64,000 nucleotides of DNA from Zeugodacus cucurbitae (GCF_028554725.1 NC_071667.1:32569501-32633500), one strand, 5' to 3'. Positions 31,211 to 43,508 are shown, numbered from the stretch's first letter. Notes: generated by a model from the letters alone, not told the origin. Numbers and translations: made by a program.

Positions 31211-31632
31211 ATGAGTAGAGATAACTCTCCTATAAATAATAGTGGTTCGTCATCTGAGACGAGTGAGACTCAGAGTGTTGAAGATAATAAAACTTTTTCG
31301 GATTCTAAACTCACAAGAAATCTAGCTTCGCCAAACAGGTCGTTTAAATCGTTTTTTTTTTTTGTTTAATAATAAAGTTTTTTCTATTAGGATTTTTAAA
31401 AGCCAAAAACGTATGAAAGATTTTGGAAGCAATCAAAGTGGGGACAAAGATGGGGACACTAAAAGACCACCTTGGAGGGCGGTAAGTGTTTCGACCTTAC
31501 CCAAACCGGATAAGAATGCAATACTGAAAGCAAAACTTCTTGACGCCACGAGGTAATATAGCACATATGTAAAATTAACTTTTTACATAAGAATACTTTG
31601 TTAAATAACTTAGACAATCTGATACAAGATGA
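31211..31632 (+). CDS. 102-codon three-exon gene, unrecognised (palindrome spacer)
   Basis: Join of 31,211-31,338, 31,391-31,552 and 31,614-31,632. Introns of 52 and 61 nt have AACAG/GT...CTATTAG and ACGAG/GTAATA...ATAACTTAG boundaries, and all joins keep phase. AATAAA at 31,647-31,652 lies 15 nt past the TGA. If intron 2 is retained, the frame ends one codon later at TAA (31,554-31,556), shortening the tail. The product starts with a Ser/Thr/Glu-rich segment (MSRDNSPINNSGSSSETSET), then basic RIFKSQKRMKDFGSNQSG, then RPPWRAVSVSTLPKPDKNAI and LKAKLLDATRQSDTR. It looks disordered and phosphorylatable at the N-terminus and basic at the C-terminus. No membrane span or known domain. Splice structure and poly(A) signal argue for a functional gene. 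Confidence 0.72.
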
Positions 31633-32050
31633 TATCGCAACGGTATAATAAAAGTTATGTTCACTTAATCGTAGGTCTTAAGATTAATCAAAATATATAT
31701 AGTCGGTTATGAAATGGTTACATCCTCTGTCCGTCTGCGCGTCCCTGAAAGCAATAACTTTAGTATAATATAATATTTTGAATTTGATATACATACTTGA
31801 TTCTTGGCATTCTGAGGATATTCCTAATGAGTGACATCTCGCTCCCTCAAATCGATATTTCTAAATTTTGTTCATATCGTTTTCATAACATGATGATTGA
31901 CGAAAAGTCTTGCTTAAAAAGCGTGGGTTGTTCGATATGTGGGAAATATGGCACAAAGTACCTTACGCTTTTTAATAAGTACAAATATTTTTCGTTAATT
32001 ATTTTTTTTGTTTTCTACTTTTTATTAGTTTAGTTTGATGTGATGTGGAC
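31633..32050 (+). repeat. Degenerate DINE-like debris with hairpin repeat
   Basis: CATCCTCTGTCCGTCTGCGCG resembles a decayed DINE core. 31,915-31,974 (AAAAAGCGTGGGTTGTTCG ... TACCTTACGCTTTTT) is an imperfect hairpin related to 16,089-16,148. The 78-codon frame here is not supported as a gene. Confidence 0.45.
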
Positions 32051-33250
32051 AACAGAGATGCTAAGAAGAGAAATTCCAAATTTGCTACAACAATAACTGG
32101 TTTGTTGTAAAAATCAATGGGTAATTGTACTCCGAACATTCCTGTCACTAAATACATATCTAATTTAGTAATTGTATTTTGGTAGAGATATTGTGGAGTA
32201 TAGTTACTTGCTTGGGGTAGAAATTGTTGAATAGATCCATCTTGTTTGATGAGCCTGCGTCTTCAACTACAGTGTCTTCACTAGCCTTTCGCCAAATATT
32301 ATACTATTATAGAATACAACGCAATTGTAACGGTAACTATTTATAATGTGGACTTAGTAGGCAAACCATACCTAAGTGTTTTGGAATTGTGTAAAAACAA
32401 TTTGATGCCACAATTTATGTTGTGTTAGATTATTGTTGTACGCAAAATTTAAAGCAATATAATTCCTACTTGTTATTTAGCTACACGTGATAAAACTTTC
32501 GTTAAGAATATTTCTTTGAGAAAATAATTTATTCAAATAACACCATTGATGGTTAAAACTTATAGTTAGACTTTGCTTAGAACAGTGAGTTTGAGTGACA
32601 TGTGGCGTTTTTAAGCGATTCATTGTTAAAATGTCGTTGTAAAGGACAATCCGATTAATGTTTTTAAGTTAAAATCGCATTCAATCCATAATGGTGAGTT
32701 TAACCATTTATGTGTATAAAAATGTACACAACTTCCCAGACAGATTTCGGCATTACTGTCATATGTATCATGGTCAACCATCCATCTGAAAGCGTTTGGA
32801 GTAAATAATTTATATATTGTAGCTTAGACTTTTTATTACATTTTTATATGATTGGCAAAGTGAACGGTATGCTGTTCTAAATATTGATTGTAATTGAAAA
32901 TTAAATGAGAGACTTGCCGTTAATTGCAACGGAAAATTATAACAGTGCCACCAAAGTGTGGCGATCGGTTCAGCGATAACACTTCTATTGAAATTCTGTG
33001 TTTTGCCGAATTAGTTGCATGTTGATGCCCACTGGTCACATTTATTCAACAACTTTGTATTTGAACCTGAAATAATTCAAAAAAGTATGCGCGTTACCGA
33101 AATATTAAAATTAAGGTAGTTAGGAGTGCTGCCCTATTATAGTTCGGGCTCAATTAGCACTATCTGTGCCATTTTGATGCACTAGTCGTTGACCTTTTTT
33201 ATTTGCTATCAAGTTTAAGCTTCTCGTTCAAACCATTTTGTGGTTTCGAT
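32051..33250. other. No gene seen (spacer, 1.2 kb)
   Basis: AT-rich without clear repeats, splice-bounded frames or RNA structures that I can support. Possible unique single-copy DNA. Confidence 0.5.
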
Positions 33251-33257
33251 GAAGCTA

Positions 33258-33835
33258 CTAATATCCGTTATGCTTTTTGTAGACATCCATCCGAGGTTTG
33301 ATGCTTGATGGATTCCCAGTGTTCTGTGTCGGATCTGCGATAGGGCTGGGCTTAGGTACTTCCGCTTGGAAGATGCTATCCGAGTTTGGTAAACGGATAG
33401 AGAGATAAATGTCTAGATCATCGGAAAATACTCCCGTGCCTACACCGCAGTCCATTTAGGACCCGTCGGTATAGACTGAGATGGTATCTTCCTCCCCTAT
33501 TCTTCCCCTTTTTCATTCTCGTCTAGAGGGTATCCTCACCTGGAAGTTACTATTGAAATCCAGCTTTGGGAGAATATAGTCTGATTTATAGACTTGTACT
33601 CTCAGTTGGTTTAGAATATCACTATGTCCATAGTTCTTCTGTTTCCCACCTCCTAATTCCATTATTCTTATTGCAGAACATACTGCTATTTTGTGAATAT
33701 AGATGTCTAGGGGTAGTTGATGCAGGATCACATTAAGCGCATCAGTCGGACATGACTTGATTGCTCTAGTTACTCCTGCACATGCAGCTCTTTCTATTCT
33801 ATTTAGTTTTCTGATAATATATTGTTTTTTAGCGC
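33258..33835 (-). pseudogene. LOA/I-type non-LTR element: RT end and RNase H fragment
   Basis: Minus strand: KLNRIERAACAGVTRAIKSC, PTDALNVILHQLPLDIYIHK (33,820-33,680), then further down MDCGVGTGVFSDDLDIYLSI and LPNSDSIFQAE (33,455 on). A..GVTRAI..CPT.AL..IL.LPPLDI precedes, and M.CGVG.GVFS..L....LP...SIFQAE forms, the RNase H domain of I/LOA/jockey-related elements. Catalytic Asp of the TDGS motif is just out of frame or mutated. Broken by frameshifts. Confidence 0.68.
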
Positions 33836-33935
33836 TGAAACTGGGGAATTATGGTTCTGCTTGTGAAAAGCATCAGTTCTGTTCTATGAGGGTTAACACG
33901 TAGTCCATTGTTTGTAGCCCTTAGGTTTAGCCTGT

Positions 33936-34430
33936 TTAAAGGCTTTTCTTTTCTAGAACAAAGACTGCCCTCTGGTACCTGTTTTTCCTCAGTTGATTTT
34001 GGGTTTTTTTGCGTTTCTTGCGCTGGTTGTTTCCTTTAGCTACCTGTGCACTTAGGTTTGTGCTCGTGTCTGCTTTGGAGGTGGAGGCTTCCACATCAGA
34101 TTTATTTGTTGTTGCTGCTGTCACTACCGGCGTTCTATGGCTGGTACACCCGGTAGTACTCTTATTCGTCTCCTTGCTGGAGGCGAGTAGTTTGTCCTCA
34201 TCGGATTCCGTTATAGGATTCCGATATGTCATTTCAGTACCAGTAAACGTAGCAGTTGTCGTCAAGTTCCACAATAGGATCACACTTCCACAATAGGATA
34301 TGGGCGTAAAACCGATGGTTTATTCATCCTTATCACCATTGAGTAGTGTGCGTTCCCATTTGGGATGCGCACATTACAATTACTTAAGCCCTTTCGCCAC
34401 GTCAAGGCGACCAACGTAAAATTAAAATAA
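33936..34430 (-). pseudogene. Retroelement ORF1-like basic fragment
   Basis: A 115-codon minus-strand frame (34,283-33,936), Ser/Thr-rich then strongly basic (NNQRKKRKKTQNQLRKNRYQ, RAVFVLEK). The preceding sequence to 34,430 (CCACGTCAAGGCGACC) looks like continuation of the same element. It shares orientation with the RT/RNase H fragment downstream, so it is likely the ORF1 side of a deleted LOA/I-type copy. Confidence 0.45.
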
Positions 34431-34737
34431 CAAAACTTTTAAATATGGCCCAAAACATCGGAAATTTACAAGTACGTTAAGGGAAAGTGGCGCATATCTA
34501 AAAATCCTTAGAAATATTGAGTACAAATACTATGGAGCGATAACCATGAAAAACACATTAACCCAACAGATAACATTGCAACAAATATTAAAAGGGGATT
34601 GAAATTGAAAACAAACAAAATTTGTAACGAGGAAAAATTACGGAACATATCAACTGATAGATGTATGCGTTTATTTGGTACATGCAAATTAAAGGACTAT
34701 CAGAATAAATACTAACTTCAAATTTTAAGCTTATCCA
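34431..34737. other. No gene seen
   Basis: AT-rich stretch between retroelement debris and the DINE. Confidence 0.5.
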
Positions 34738-36153
34738 GTATCCAGAGTATAATAGTTTTGTTCACATAACGGTTGTTTGTGTCACCAAGAAATATAAGAG
34801 TTAGATATGGGGTTATATATACATAAATGATCAGGATGACGAGTAGATTTGAAATCCGGATGTCTGTCCGTCCGTCTGTCCGTCTGTCCGTGCAAGCGAT
34901 AACTTGAGTAAAAGTTAAGATATCTTAATGATATATTGGAACACATGTTCCTTGGCACCCTGAGGAGGTTGCTTTCGAAAATGGGCAAAATCGGTCCACT
35001 GCCACGCCCACAAAATGGTGGAAACCGAAAACCTATACAGTGTCATAACTAAGCCATAAATAAAGTTATAAAAATGAAATTTGGAACATAGGATCCCATT
35101 AGGGAGGGGCACATTTGGATGTATTTTTTTTGGAAAAGTGGGCGTGACCCCGCCCCCAAATAGGTTTTTTGTATATAACTTGCAAACCAATAAAGCTATA
35201 TAAACCAAACTTTCTGCAGTCGTTTCTTTTAGACATTTCTTTATACAGTCCAAAAATGAAAGAAATCGGATAATAACCACGCCCACCTCCCATACAAAGG
35301 TTAGGTTGAAAATTACTAAAAGTGGGTTAACTCCCTAACGAAAAACGTCAGAAACACCAAATTTTACATAAGAAATGGCAGAAGGAAGCTGCACTGAGAT
35401 TTTTTTACAAAATGGAAAACGGGCGTGGCGTCGCCCACTTATGGGTCGAAAACCATATCTCAAGAACTATTCGACCGATTTCAATGAAATTCGGTATATA
35501 ACACCCTGATGACACGGGTGGAGTATGGGCGAAATCGGTTCAGAACTGCGTCTACTTCCCATATAACTCAATTTTGAATTCCATCTGATTCGTTCACTTT
35601 ATAATGTATTCATAAGGAACCAATGAAGCTAGCGGAATAAAACTTTACACAAATACTGTATTTGAGCTGTGACATCACTTGTGGAAAAATTGTCAAAATC
35701 GGGGCATGACTTTTCAAGGCCCCTGATATCGAACATGAGGAACTCAGTGCCTAAGGTTAATTTTTCACCGAAAATATAGCTAAATCCCTCAGATATTTTA
35801 ATGTAATTCGTTTCCTCTGAATTTTTTTTCTTATAACAGTTTATCTCTGTACCTGAAATGGTAAAAATCGGGTCATAACTTCCCCCAGATCCCATATACC
35901 TAATTATAAGTAGTATTAAATTAAGTGAGCGTATAGTCTTCGATCCATTGTATCTTGGTGGTGAAAACGAGTGAAATCGGTTTAGGAATTACCTCAGTCC
36001 CCATATACTATTTATGACGATTTTCGTTATTCTAATGAACTTTATACCAAATATATGGGTCGACTTGTGTTATCTTTATAAAATTACATCAATAAATTGC
36101 GAGAGTATAAAATGTTCGGTTACACCCGAACTTAGCCCTTCCTTACTTGTTTT
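34738..36153 (-). mobile_element. DINE-type repeat spanning the inner edge of the right arm
   Basis: From a CAGAGTATAATAG terminus through the GTCCGTCCGTCTGTCC core and GC-rich boxes to CCCTTCCTTACTTGTT at 36,153. The 35,660-36,153 part belongs to the palindrome; 34,738-35,659 lies in the spacer. Confidence 0.85.
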
Positions 36154-36159
36154 TTTATT

Positions 36160-36840
36160 TTTTGTGTAATTTTTTTAAATATTGAAGTGTGCTTCATTTT
36201 ATGCCGTATGGTCCCTGCAAGACGAGTAATTTTCAGCTAATATGTTACCGTCATGTTGCTCTAAACATTAGCAAAAATTAATTTGTCTGTTACTTTTGTT
36301 CGAAGCGTGGGAAAGAAGTAACACTGTGCCCCTACTCGTTCAATGCTCTTCTCACTCTATCTAATTACAGTTTGCATAAGTGGTTCTACGATAACACCTA
36401 TATTTGCTCTCTATTTGTCAAGCTTTGACAACTAACACTCTGTTAATGGCATCGTTTGTTTCCATATTCGGCATGTTATCTATATGTTAAATCTGCTAAA
36501 ACATATGTTAGCACCTGTGTTACCACTATGTTACTCAGAACAAATGTATTTACCATACGGGTCATTGTTTGTGTTAGCAGTTTGTTACCTGTAACATAGA
36601 TATCTATTACCTCTTTTTCCGCTAACAGATAAAAAACTGATTTTTTGTTTTTTATGTTACTTATTTTATATTAAAAATTCAAATACATATGTTGATAGAT
36701 ACACATATATATCGCATAAACTTAAACAGGTTAAACTTATTATAAAAGTGTTACAATTACAAGTAATTTTTTAATTTTTAGTAAACTAAACCATACAATT
36801 TATATTCTAATTTAACAATTCAAATATTTATTAATATGTA
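36160..36840. repeat. TAACA/TGTTA-rich segment (right arm)
   Basis: Mirror of 26,800-27,485. Confidence 0.6.
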
Positions 36841-36849
36841 TGTGATTGG

Positions 36850-38324
36850 CGTTCAACCGTTTAGCAGGTTATAGCCGAATCGATGAGAGCGCGCCACTCC
36901 TCTCTTTCCTTCGCAGTTCGGCGCCAGTTGGAGATTCCAAGTGTAACCAGGTCGCTCTTCACCTGGTCCCCCCCAACGGAGTGGAGGCCTTCCCCTTCCT
37001 CGGCTTCCTCCGGCGGATACTGCATCGAACACTTTCAGAGCTGGAGTGTTTTCGTCCATTCGGACAACATGACCTAGCCAGCGTAGCCGCTGTCTTTTTA
37101 TTCGCTGAACTATGTCAATGTCGTCGTATAACTCGTACAGGTCATCGTTCCATCGTCTGCGGTATTCGCCGTTGCCAATGTTCTGAGGTCCATAAATCTT
37201 GCGCAAAATTTTCCTCTCGAAATCTCCTAGTGTCGTTTCATCTGATGTTGACATCGTCCAAGCTTCTGCACCATAAAGCAGGACGGGAATGATAAGCGAC
37301 TTGTAGAGTTTGATTTTGGTTCGTCGAGAGAGGACTTTACTGTTCAATTGCCTACTCAGTCTAAAGTAGCACCTGTTGGCAAGAGTGATTCTGCGTTGGA
37401 TTTCGCGAGTGCGCTGACTGGAGATATTTGATGACAGGAGATATTTCGTCTTGTCCTCATTCACCACCAGACCCATACGCTTCGCTTCCTTAAAAAAAGT
37501 ATAACAAACGGCGCGGTTGTTGCTTCCGATGATATCAATATCATTGGCGTACGCCAGCGGCTGTACACTCTTATAGCAGATTGTACCTTCTCCATTTAGC
37601 TCTACAGCTCGTATTATTTTTGCCAGCAATAGTTTGAAGAAGTCGCACGTTAGTGAGTCACCTTGTCTGAAACATCGTTTGGTATCGAACGGCTCGGAGA
37701 GGTCTTTCTCGATCCTGATGGAGCTTTTGGTGTTGCTCAACGTCACTTTACATAGCCGTATTAGTTTTGAGGGGATTCCAAATTCAGACATCGCGGCATA
37801 GAGGCAGCTCCTTTTCGTGCTGTTGACGGCTGCTTTAAAATCGATGTAAAGGTGGTGAGTGTCGATTCTTCTCTCTCGGGTCTTTTCCAAGATTTGGCGC
37901 ATGGTGAATATCTGGTCCATGGTGGATTTTCCAGGTCTAAATCAGTTCGTTGAAGGTGGGCTTTAGTCTTTCACACAATACGCTCGACAGGACCTTGTAT
38001 GCAATGGAAGCATGCTTTCTTCCGACCATATTCTACAAAGAAGCTGATGCATGCACCTTATCAATTCTTTGCCGCCGTATTTGAATAGCTCGGCCGGTAA
38101 TCCATCGGCCCCCGCCGCTTTGTTGTTCTTCAAGCGGGTAACTGCTATTCGAATTTCTTCATGGTCGGGTAATGGAAATCTATTCCATCGTCTCGATTGG
38201 GGAATCGAGTTCGCCATCTCCTGATGTTGTACTTTCACTGCCATTCAGCAGGTCGGAGAAGTGTTCCCTCCATAATCCCAGTATGCTCTGGACATCCGTT
38301 ACCAGATTTCCTCCTCGATCTCTA
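36850..38324 (-). pseudogene. RTE RT fragment, forward piece of the mosaic (right arm)
   Basis: Minus strand. Here the frame 37,920-36,853 stays open for 355 codons because the 34-bp segment deleted in the left arm is present (TLGDFERKILRKIYG). It also has YAND in place of YADD and lacks the N-terminal RT block, so it cannot be an active polymerase. A late frameshift alters the C-terminus after RWGGPGEE. Confidence 0.82.
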
Positions 38325-38559
38325 TGCCCTATATTTTGCCATTCTCGCTGAAGAACTTCTCTTAGTTGTGATTTGCTGGTACTATTTTGCTTACTGACAC
38401 GCTTACCAAGCTCAGAGTCAGAAGAATATGAGGCACATTGTATATCATCCACATACGCACGTCGTGAGTAGTATGTTTGGGGTCATTGTCCTGTTGGAAA
38501 TAAAAAGGATTTAGCTTTTGAGCGCTTTCTTTTAAATTAGCCTTAAGTATATTCAAGTA
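38325..38559 (-). pseudogene. Tc1-type transposase fragment (right arm)
   Basis: Mirror of 25,116-25,350 with the same QQDNDPKHT motif and the same missing SPDLNPIE block. Confidence 0.75.
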
Positions 38560-39245
38560 ACGATGGAACAGATGTTCCATTACCCGACCATGAAGAAATT
38601 CGAATGACTATTACCCGCCTGAAGAACAACAAATCGGCGGGGGCCGATAGATTACCGGCCGAGCTATTCAAATACGGCGGCGAAGAACTGATAAGGTGCA
38701 TGCATCAACTTCTTTTTAGAATATAGTCGGAAGAAAGCATACCTGACGATTGGAATCTCAGTGTGCTCTGCCCAATCCATAAAAAGGGAGATCCCACATT
38801 CTGTGCCAATTACCGTGGGATAAGCCTCCTAAATATCGCCTATAAGGTTCTATCGAGCGTATTGTGTGAAAGACTAAAGACCACCGTCAACAAACTGATT
38901 GGACCTTATCAGTGTGACTTTAGACCATGAAAATCCACAACTGACCAGATATTCATCATGCGCCAAATCTTGGAGAAGACCCGTGAAAAGAGGTTGATAT
39001 CATCGGAAGCAGCAACCGCGCCGTTTGTTCTGCTTTTTCCCGCATGGATAAGGAGGCGAAGCCAATGGGTCTGTAGGTGAATGAGGACATGACGAAATAT
39101 CTCCTGTCATCAAGCAAAGTCGGCGCAAGTCGGCGCATTCGCGTCTGTTGACGTCACTGTTGACAGTCATAACTTTGAAGTCGTAGATAATTTCGTATAC
39201 CCCTGGACTAGCATCAACAACACCAACAATGTTAGATGCCATCCC
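38560..39245 (+). pseudogene. RTE RT fragment, inverted piece of the mosaic (right arm)
   Basis: Mirror of 24,430-25,115 with the same stops and internal jump. Confidence 0.8.
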
Positions 39246-39948
39246 AATATTTTCATGAAAGAATAGTAGCAAAAAAACGTAATAATAAACATGTAATCCA
39301 AAAAATGAATTTGATATTTTTTGCTCAAAAATAATGATTATTTATATTTCTTATTTTTTTGCTCACAAATGATGATTATTTATGATTTTTTGCAAAATTA
39401 CTCAAAATTAATCATTAACGGTGATGAAAATCATAAAAATCTGAATTTAAAAAATCATGGTGGAAATGGATAGATCGTCCAAAAAGGATTACAATGACGT
39501 TATCTCTTTGTTTGTGTGACGATTCTAAGTGATTGATATTTTTACTTAAAAATTGGAACGATAATCATTATTTATGGTCCCTGATTTAAATGGCATTACT
39601 TTGAGTTGTCTGAATAATTTTGTCCCTAGAATAAATAAAGTAATATGCAATTTTGGTAGATTTATATAAAATGGAAAGTTAATTTATTAAATTATTGTTA
39701 TTTCTAAATACCTAAGATATGAATAAAGATTTCATAAGAACAAATCTATAATCCAGTTATTATGATTTCCAAGATGCCACTGTTTTTGTAGAAAACTGAA
39801 CGATTTGTGATTAATTATGTCCGCTTTTGTATGTAGATGTTAGATGTAATCATATAGTATTAAGTAAATCTATGTTTTTAAGTTATTGATTTAATGATTT
39901 TTATACACATAAGCATTTGTAATTAAAATATAATATATATCGTTGCAG
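39246..39948. other. Upstream flank or intron of the arm gene (right arm)
   Basis: AT-rich. Contains the AATAATCAT/GAGCAAAAA repeat. A small frame near 39,459 (ATGGTGGAAATGGATAGATC) is a weak candidate for an upstream exon, without a good donor. Confidence 0.4.
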
Positions 39949-41370
39949 GCGTTTACGTGCAGGAAAGACTTCTATCGGTTTGCAAACACTTCAAATACCA
40001 ACAAAGTTATTGAGAGATGTTAATTTAGGCACGCAAAAAGATTTGTTGCTTTTTAAGGATATGGAAATTCAAACAGATGGGTTCTATACTAAGAAAAGAA
40101 ACAACGAAGAGGCTTGTAATAAATTTATATAACTTATTTTTTCATTACAAATAAGGGCTATTAAATATTACAACTCTCATTAACAAATTGTGCATACCTG
40201 TTCCAGTCCCCATATATGTATATGTCAAATATAGGAATTTGTTTGCTCTCACTTGATTTTATATCGAACAGATATTCCGATAAAATTGTGAGGAATGCTG
40301 TTTTGAACTTCCTGTGCTCGAATTGAAATAGTGTTTTTCATTGGTTTCATGTCTGGAACTTATGGCAGGACACTTAGTCCTGCAACTTAGTCCAACATTT
40401 CAAAATTATTTAATGTTATGTTCCACTAGTACTTATCCTTTCCTTACTAGTCTCATTTAACAGAATTTGCAAAATTTAATTTAAACACGTTATATTTTCT
40501 AATAGAAATATCTTAATAAATCTAAGATATCTTACCTAAGTTAATCAGCAATGGTGACCAATGTAATTATTCATTCAATTATTATCAACCAATTCTACCA
40601 TATCTCCTCCTTTTCCTTCTTAAATTTCAGTTGTTCTATCATATTCCGTTGCACAAACGACTGACTATGTAAAAGTTTCAAATGCAGCTACTCAAACCCT
40701 ACTTCCAAGGATTCCTGGAGATATCTTTTTAAACACCTATTTGGCAAATTACGAAAATACAAAATATTTAAAGAACATGAACGATATTAAAAAAAAATTA
40801 GTTAGTAAAGATTGTGTGGAAAGAAATAAGAAGTTGCCTGTTGAAGCTGATGGCTCTTTTGATTCAGGCCTGAAGGAAAGCGTTTCTAATACTGAAACCA
40901 ATATGGAGGAATTACGAAAAACCAACTTCTTGCCTAAACTTAAACAACCAACTTTTTTATCATGGAATTTTGGATATGGGGATTTGACTGATGAGATCAA
41001 TTCGAGAAAATGTGTACCGTATAATATTCAGGCAAATCATTCACAGCGGAGTTTTACTAGTGTTTATCATGGTAAGAACAGTTATTATATTGACTATGAT
41101 TGGGAAGTGTTTTTGTTTTCTATTGACGAACTTTTACAAGAAATTAATAGATTGATAAACGTGATTGAGGATAATATATCTGTTAAACAATATTACAATA
41201 AAAGCATAGTAAAATCGGACCATTTTAAACATCAACAGTTAGTTATGCCCTCTGAAGAATGGCTACCACTCATTAATAAAGAAGAGAACCATTTGGAAGA
41301 AATGATGAAGGAAATTAAGAGGAAAACAATCAAATGCAAATATTTTAATAAACACGATTCTGTTAATTAG
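39949..41370 (+). CDS. Unrecognised host-type gene, two 3' exons (right-arm copy)
   Basis: Exon 39,949-40,115 (after TTGCAG) and exon 40,631-41,370 (after AAATTTCAG) join in phase across a 515-nt intron (donor T/GTAAT) and encode about 301 residues ending HDSVN, with AATAAA near 41,424. No start codon is in frame in the first exon, so at least one upstream exon is missing or not recognised; an RTE mosaic lies upstream. The protein is hydrophilic, with several QT motifs (GLQT, EIQTDGF, VAQTT, AATQT), a Lys-rich middle and an acidic/amphipathic C-terminal helix (FSIDELLQEINRLINVIEDN). No signal peptide or membrane span. TQT-like motifs can bind dynein light chain LC8, so an axonemal or testis role is one option, but it is unproven. 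Two exons, in-phase splicing and a poly(A) signal make it a real gene body. Confidence 0.68.
40116..40630 (+). other. Intron of the arm gene
   Basis: 515 nt between GTAATAAAT and TTCTTAAATTTCAG. It contains a lineage difference: a roughly 15-bp CACTTAGTCCTGCAACTTAG-type duplication near 40,375 present only in this arm. Confidence 0.65.
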
Positions 41371-41828
41371 TAATATGTTACTAGAATTTTCTAACTAAGC
41401 ACATAAACATGGAAATTAATTAATAAATTACTTCGACATTTCAAAAATCCTTATTATTTTCTCCACAGAAATTAAATATTAAAAATTTGACCTCATTATA
41501 TTTAATCTGGCTTTCGGCATATTTTATAAAAACTTTAAACAATATGGTATAAAGGTTGAATTTGATAAACAATAAGTAACTAGAAATATATAAGTAATAT
41601 TTAATTTAAATAATTTAGTACTCATAAAAAAATTAATTTAGAAAAAACAGCTAAGAAGTTAATTTAAAAATAAAATACATATATTTATATATATATATAC
41701 AGCCCTATTATGTGCACTTTACAAATTCAACAAATTTCTAATTTATAAAAATTTTAAATGTATCAAGTGTTTCGTGTTCTGTGTCTAAAAAGCTATTTTC
41801 TTTATAAATTGTTAAGAAGTAATGGAGA

Positions 41829-42250
41829 TACAGTGCAACTTCCATAACTCGAACTTCTATAACTCAAAGATTTCCATAACTCAAACTTTTGAATTGGCAA
41901 TAGAAGTAAAATTTCATACCAATTTCCTTCTATAAATTGAACTTTCGACCAGGGCATAACACAAAATTTAAAACTTTACTATCGAGGTAATACTTAGTCC
42001 CTCTATATCGTATAGAGGCGAACAAAAAATATGATATTACACTTGTGAATTGTATAAATCATGTTGTCAAGAGCCAAACAATAACAAACTGCAATTAACA
42101 AAATTACAGAATACAAGTTTTAACGTTTGTACATAAAACTTTATGCGAAGTAAATAAATAAAACTGGATATAAATCTAAAATTGTATGTTTTAATGAAAA
42201 TTCTATAACTCGAAGTTTTTTGTGGATTATGGTGATTCGAGTTCCACTGT
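41829..42250 (-). mobile_element. Pogo/Tc1-like MITE (right arm)
   Basis: Mirror of 21,440-21,862 with the same inverted ends. Confidence 0.6.
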
Positions 42251-42312
42251 ATTTTACTTTATATACTCTATATAAAGAGGACAAATATGAACATGCTCAC
42301 GTTATTGAGCCT

Positions 42313-43508
42313 TTTTATACTCTCGCAACAAAGTTGCTAAAGAGTATTATAGTTTTGTTCACATAACGGTTGTTTGTAATACCCAAAACTAAACGAGTTA
42401 GATTAGGGTTATACATATATACCAAAGTGATCGGGGTGAAGAGTGGAGTTCAAATCCGAATGTCTGTCTGTCCGTCCGTCCGTCCGTCTGTGCAAGCTGT
42501 AACTCGAGTAAAAATTAAGATATCTTGATGAAACTTGGCAAACTTATTTCTTGGCACCATAGGAAGGTTGAGCAAAATCGGACCACTAACACACAAAATG
42601 GCGAAAACCGAAAACGCATAAACTGCCATAACTAAGCCATAAATAAAACTATGGAAATAATATTTGGTATGAAGGATCGCACTATGAAGGGGCATATTTC
42701 GATGTAATTTTTTTGGGGAGGTGGGCGTGGCCCCGCCCCCATTCGGTTATTTGTATATATCTCGCAAACCAATAGAGCTATATAAACCAAACTTTCTGCA
42801 GTCGTTTTTTTAGACACTTCTTAATACAGTCCAAAAATGAAAGAAATCGGATAATAACCACGCCCACCTCCCATACAAAGGTTAAGTTGAAAATTACTAA
42901 AAGTGGGTTAACTCACTAACGAAAAACGTCAGAAACACTAAATTTCACATGAGAAATGGCAGATGGAAGCTGCACTCAGTTTTTTTTTACAAAGTGGAAA
43001 TTGGGCGTGGCGTCGCCTACTTATGGGTCAAAACCCATATCTCAGGAACTACTCGACCGATTTCAATGAAACTTGGGTTGTAATAGTTTCCTTACATCCC
43101 AATGATATGTTGTGAAAATAGGGCAAATCGCTTCACAACCACGCCCACTTCCTATATACCAGAACATTGAAGACGATCTGAATCGTTTACATTACAATAT
43201 ATAAAGTAAGCACTAGTGAAGATATCGGTGCAGAACTTTGCACAAATACTATGTTTAAAGTGTGGCAGCCCCATTCTAAAAATCGCCGAAATCGGACCAT
43301 AGGTTTTTAAAGCCCCATATATCGAACACGAGGACCACGGTGCTTCTAACCTAATATTATGTTTTCCAACTTTCAATGGACTTTATGCAATATATATGAC
43401 TAATATGTGGGTCAAATTGTGTATTATATAATATAAATAAAGTTAAATAAACAAAATGCGAGAGTATAAAATGTTCGGTTACACCCGAACTTAGCCCTTC
43501 CTTACTTG
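42313..43508 (-). mobile_element. DINE-1/Helentron-type repeat, full length (right arm)
   Basis: Mirror of 20,182-21,377, same length and nearly identical. Confidence 0.88.

Noticed and set aside
31797..32033. 78-codon frame after the 102-codon gene
   Set aside because: Overlaps the hairpin repeat and decayed DINE-like text, and has no splice or poly(A) context of its own.
34845..34895. GTCCGTCCGTCTGTCC arrays as CRISPR or satellite
   Set aside because: Short degenerate tetramer run forming the normal core of DINE/INE-1 elements; no spacers or regular unit.
39949..41370. Naming the arm gene as an axonemal dynein intermediate chain
   Set aside because: QT motifs are suggestive of LC8 binding but no WD repeats or diagnostic motif are visible.
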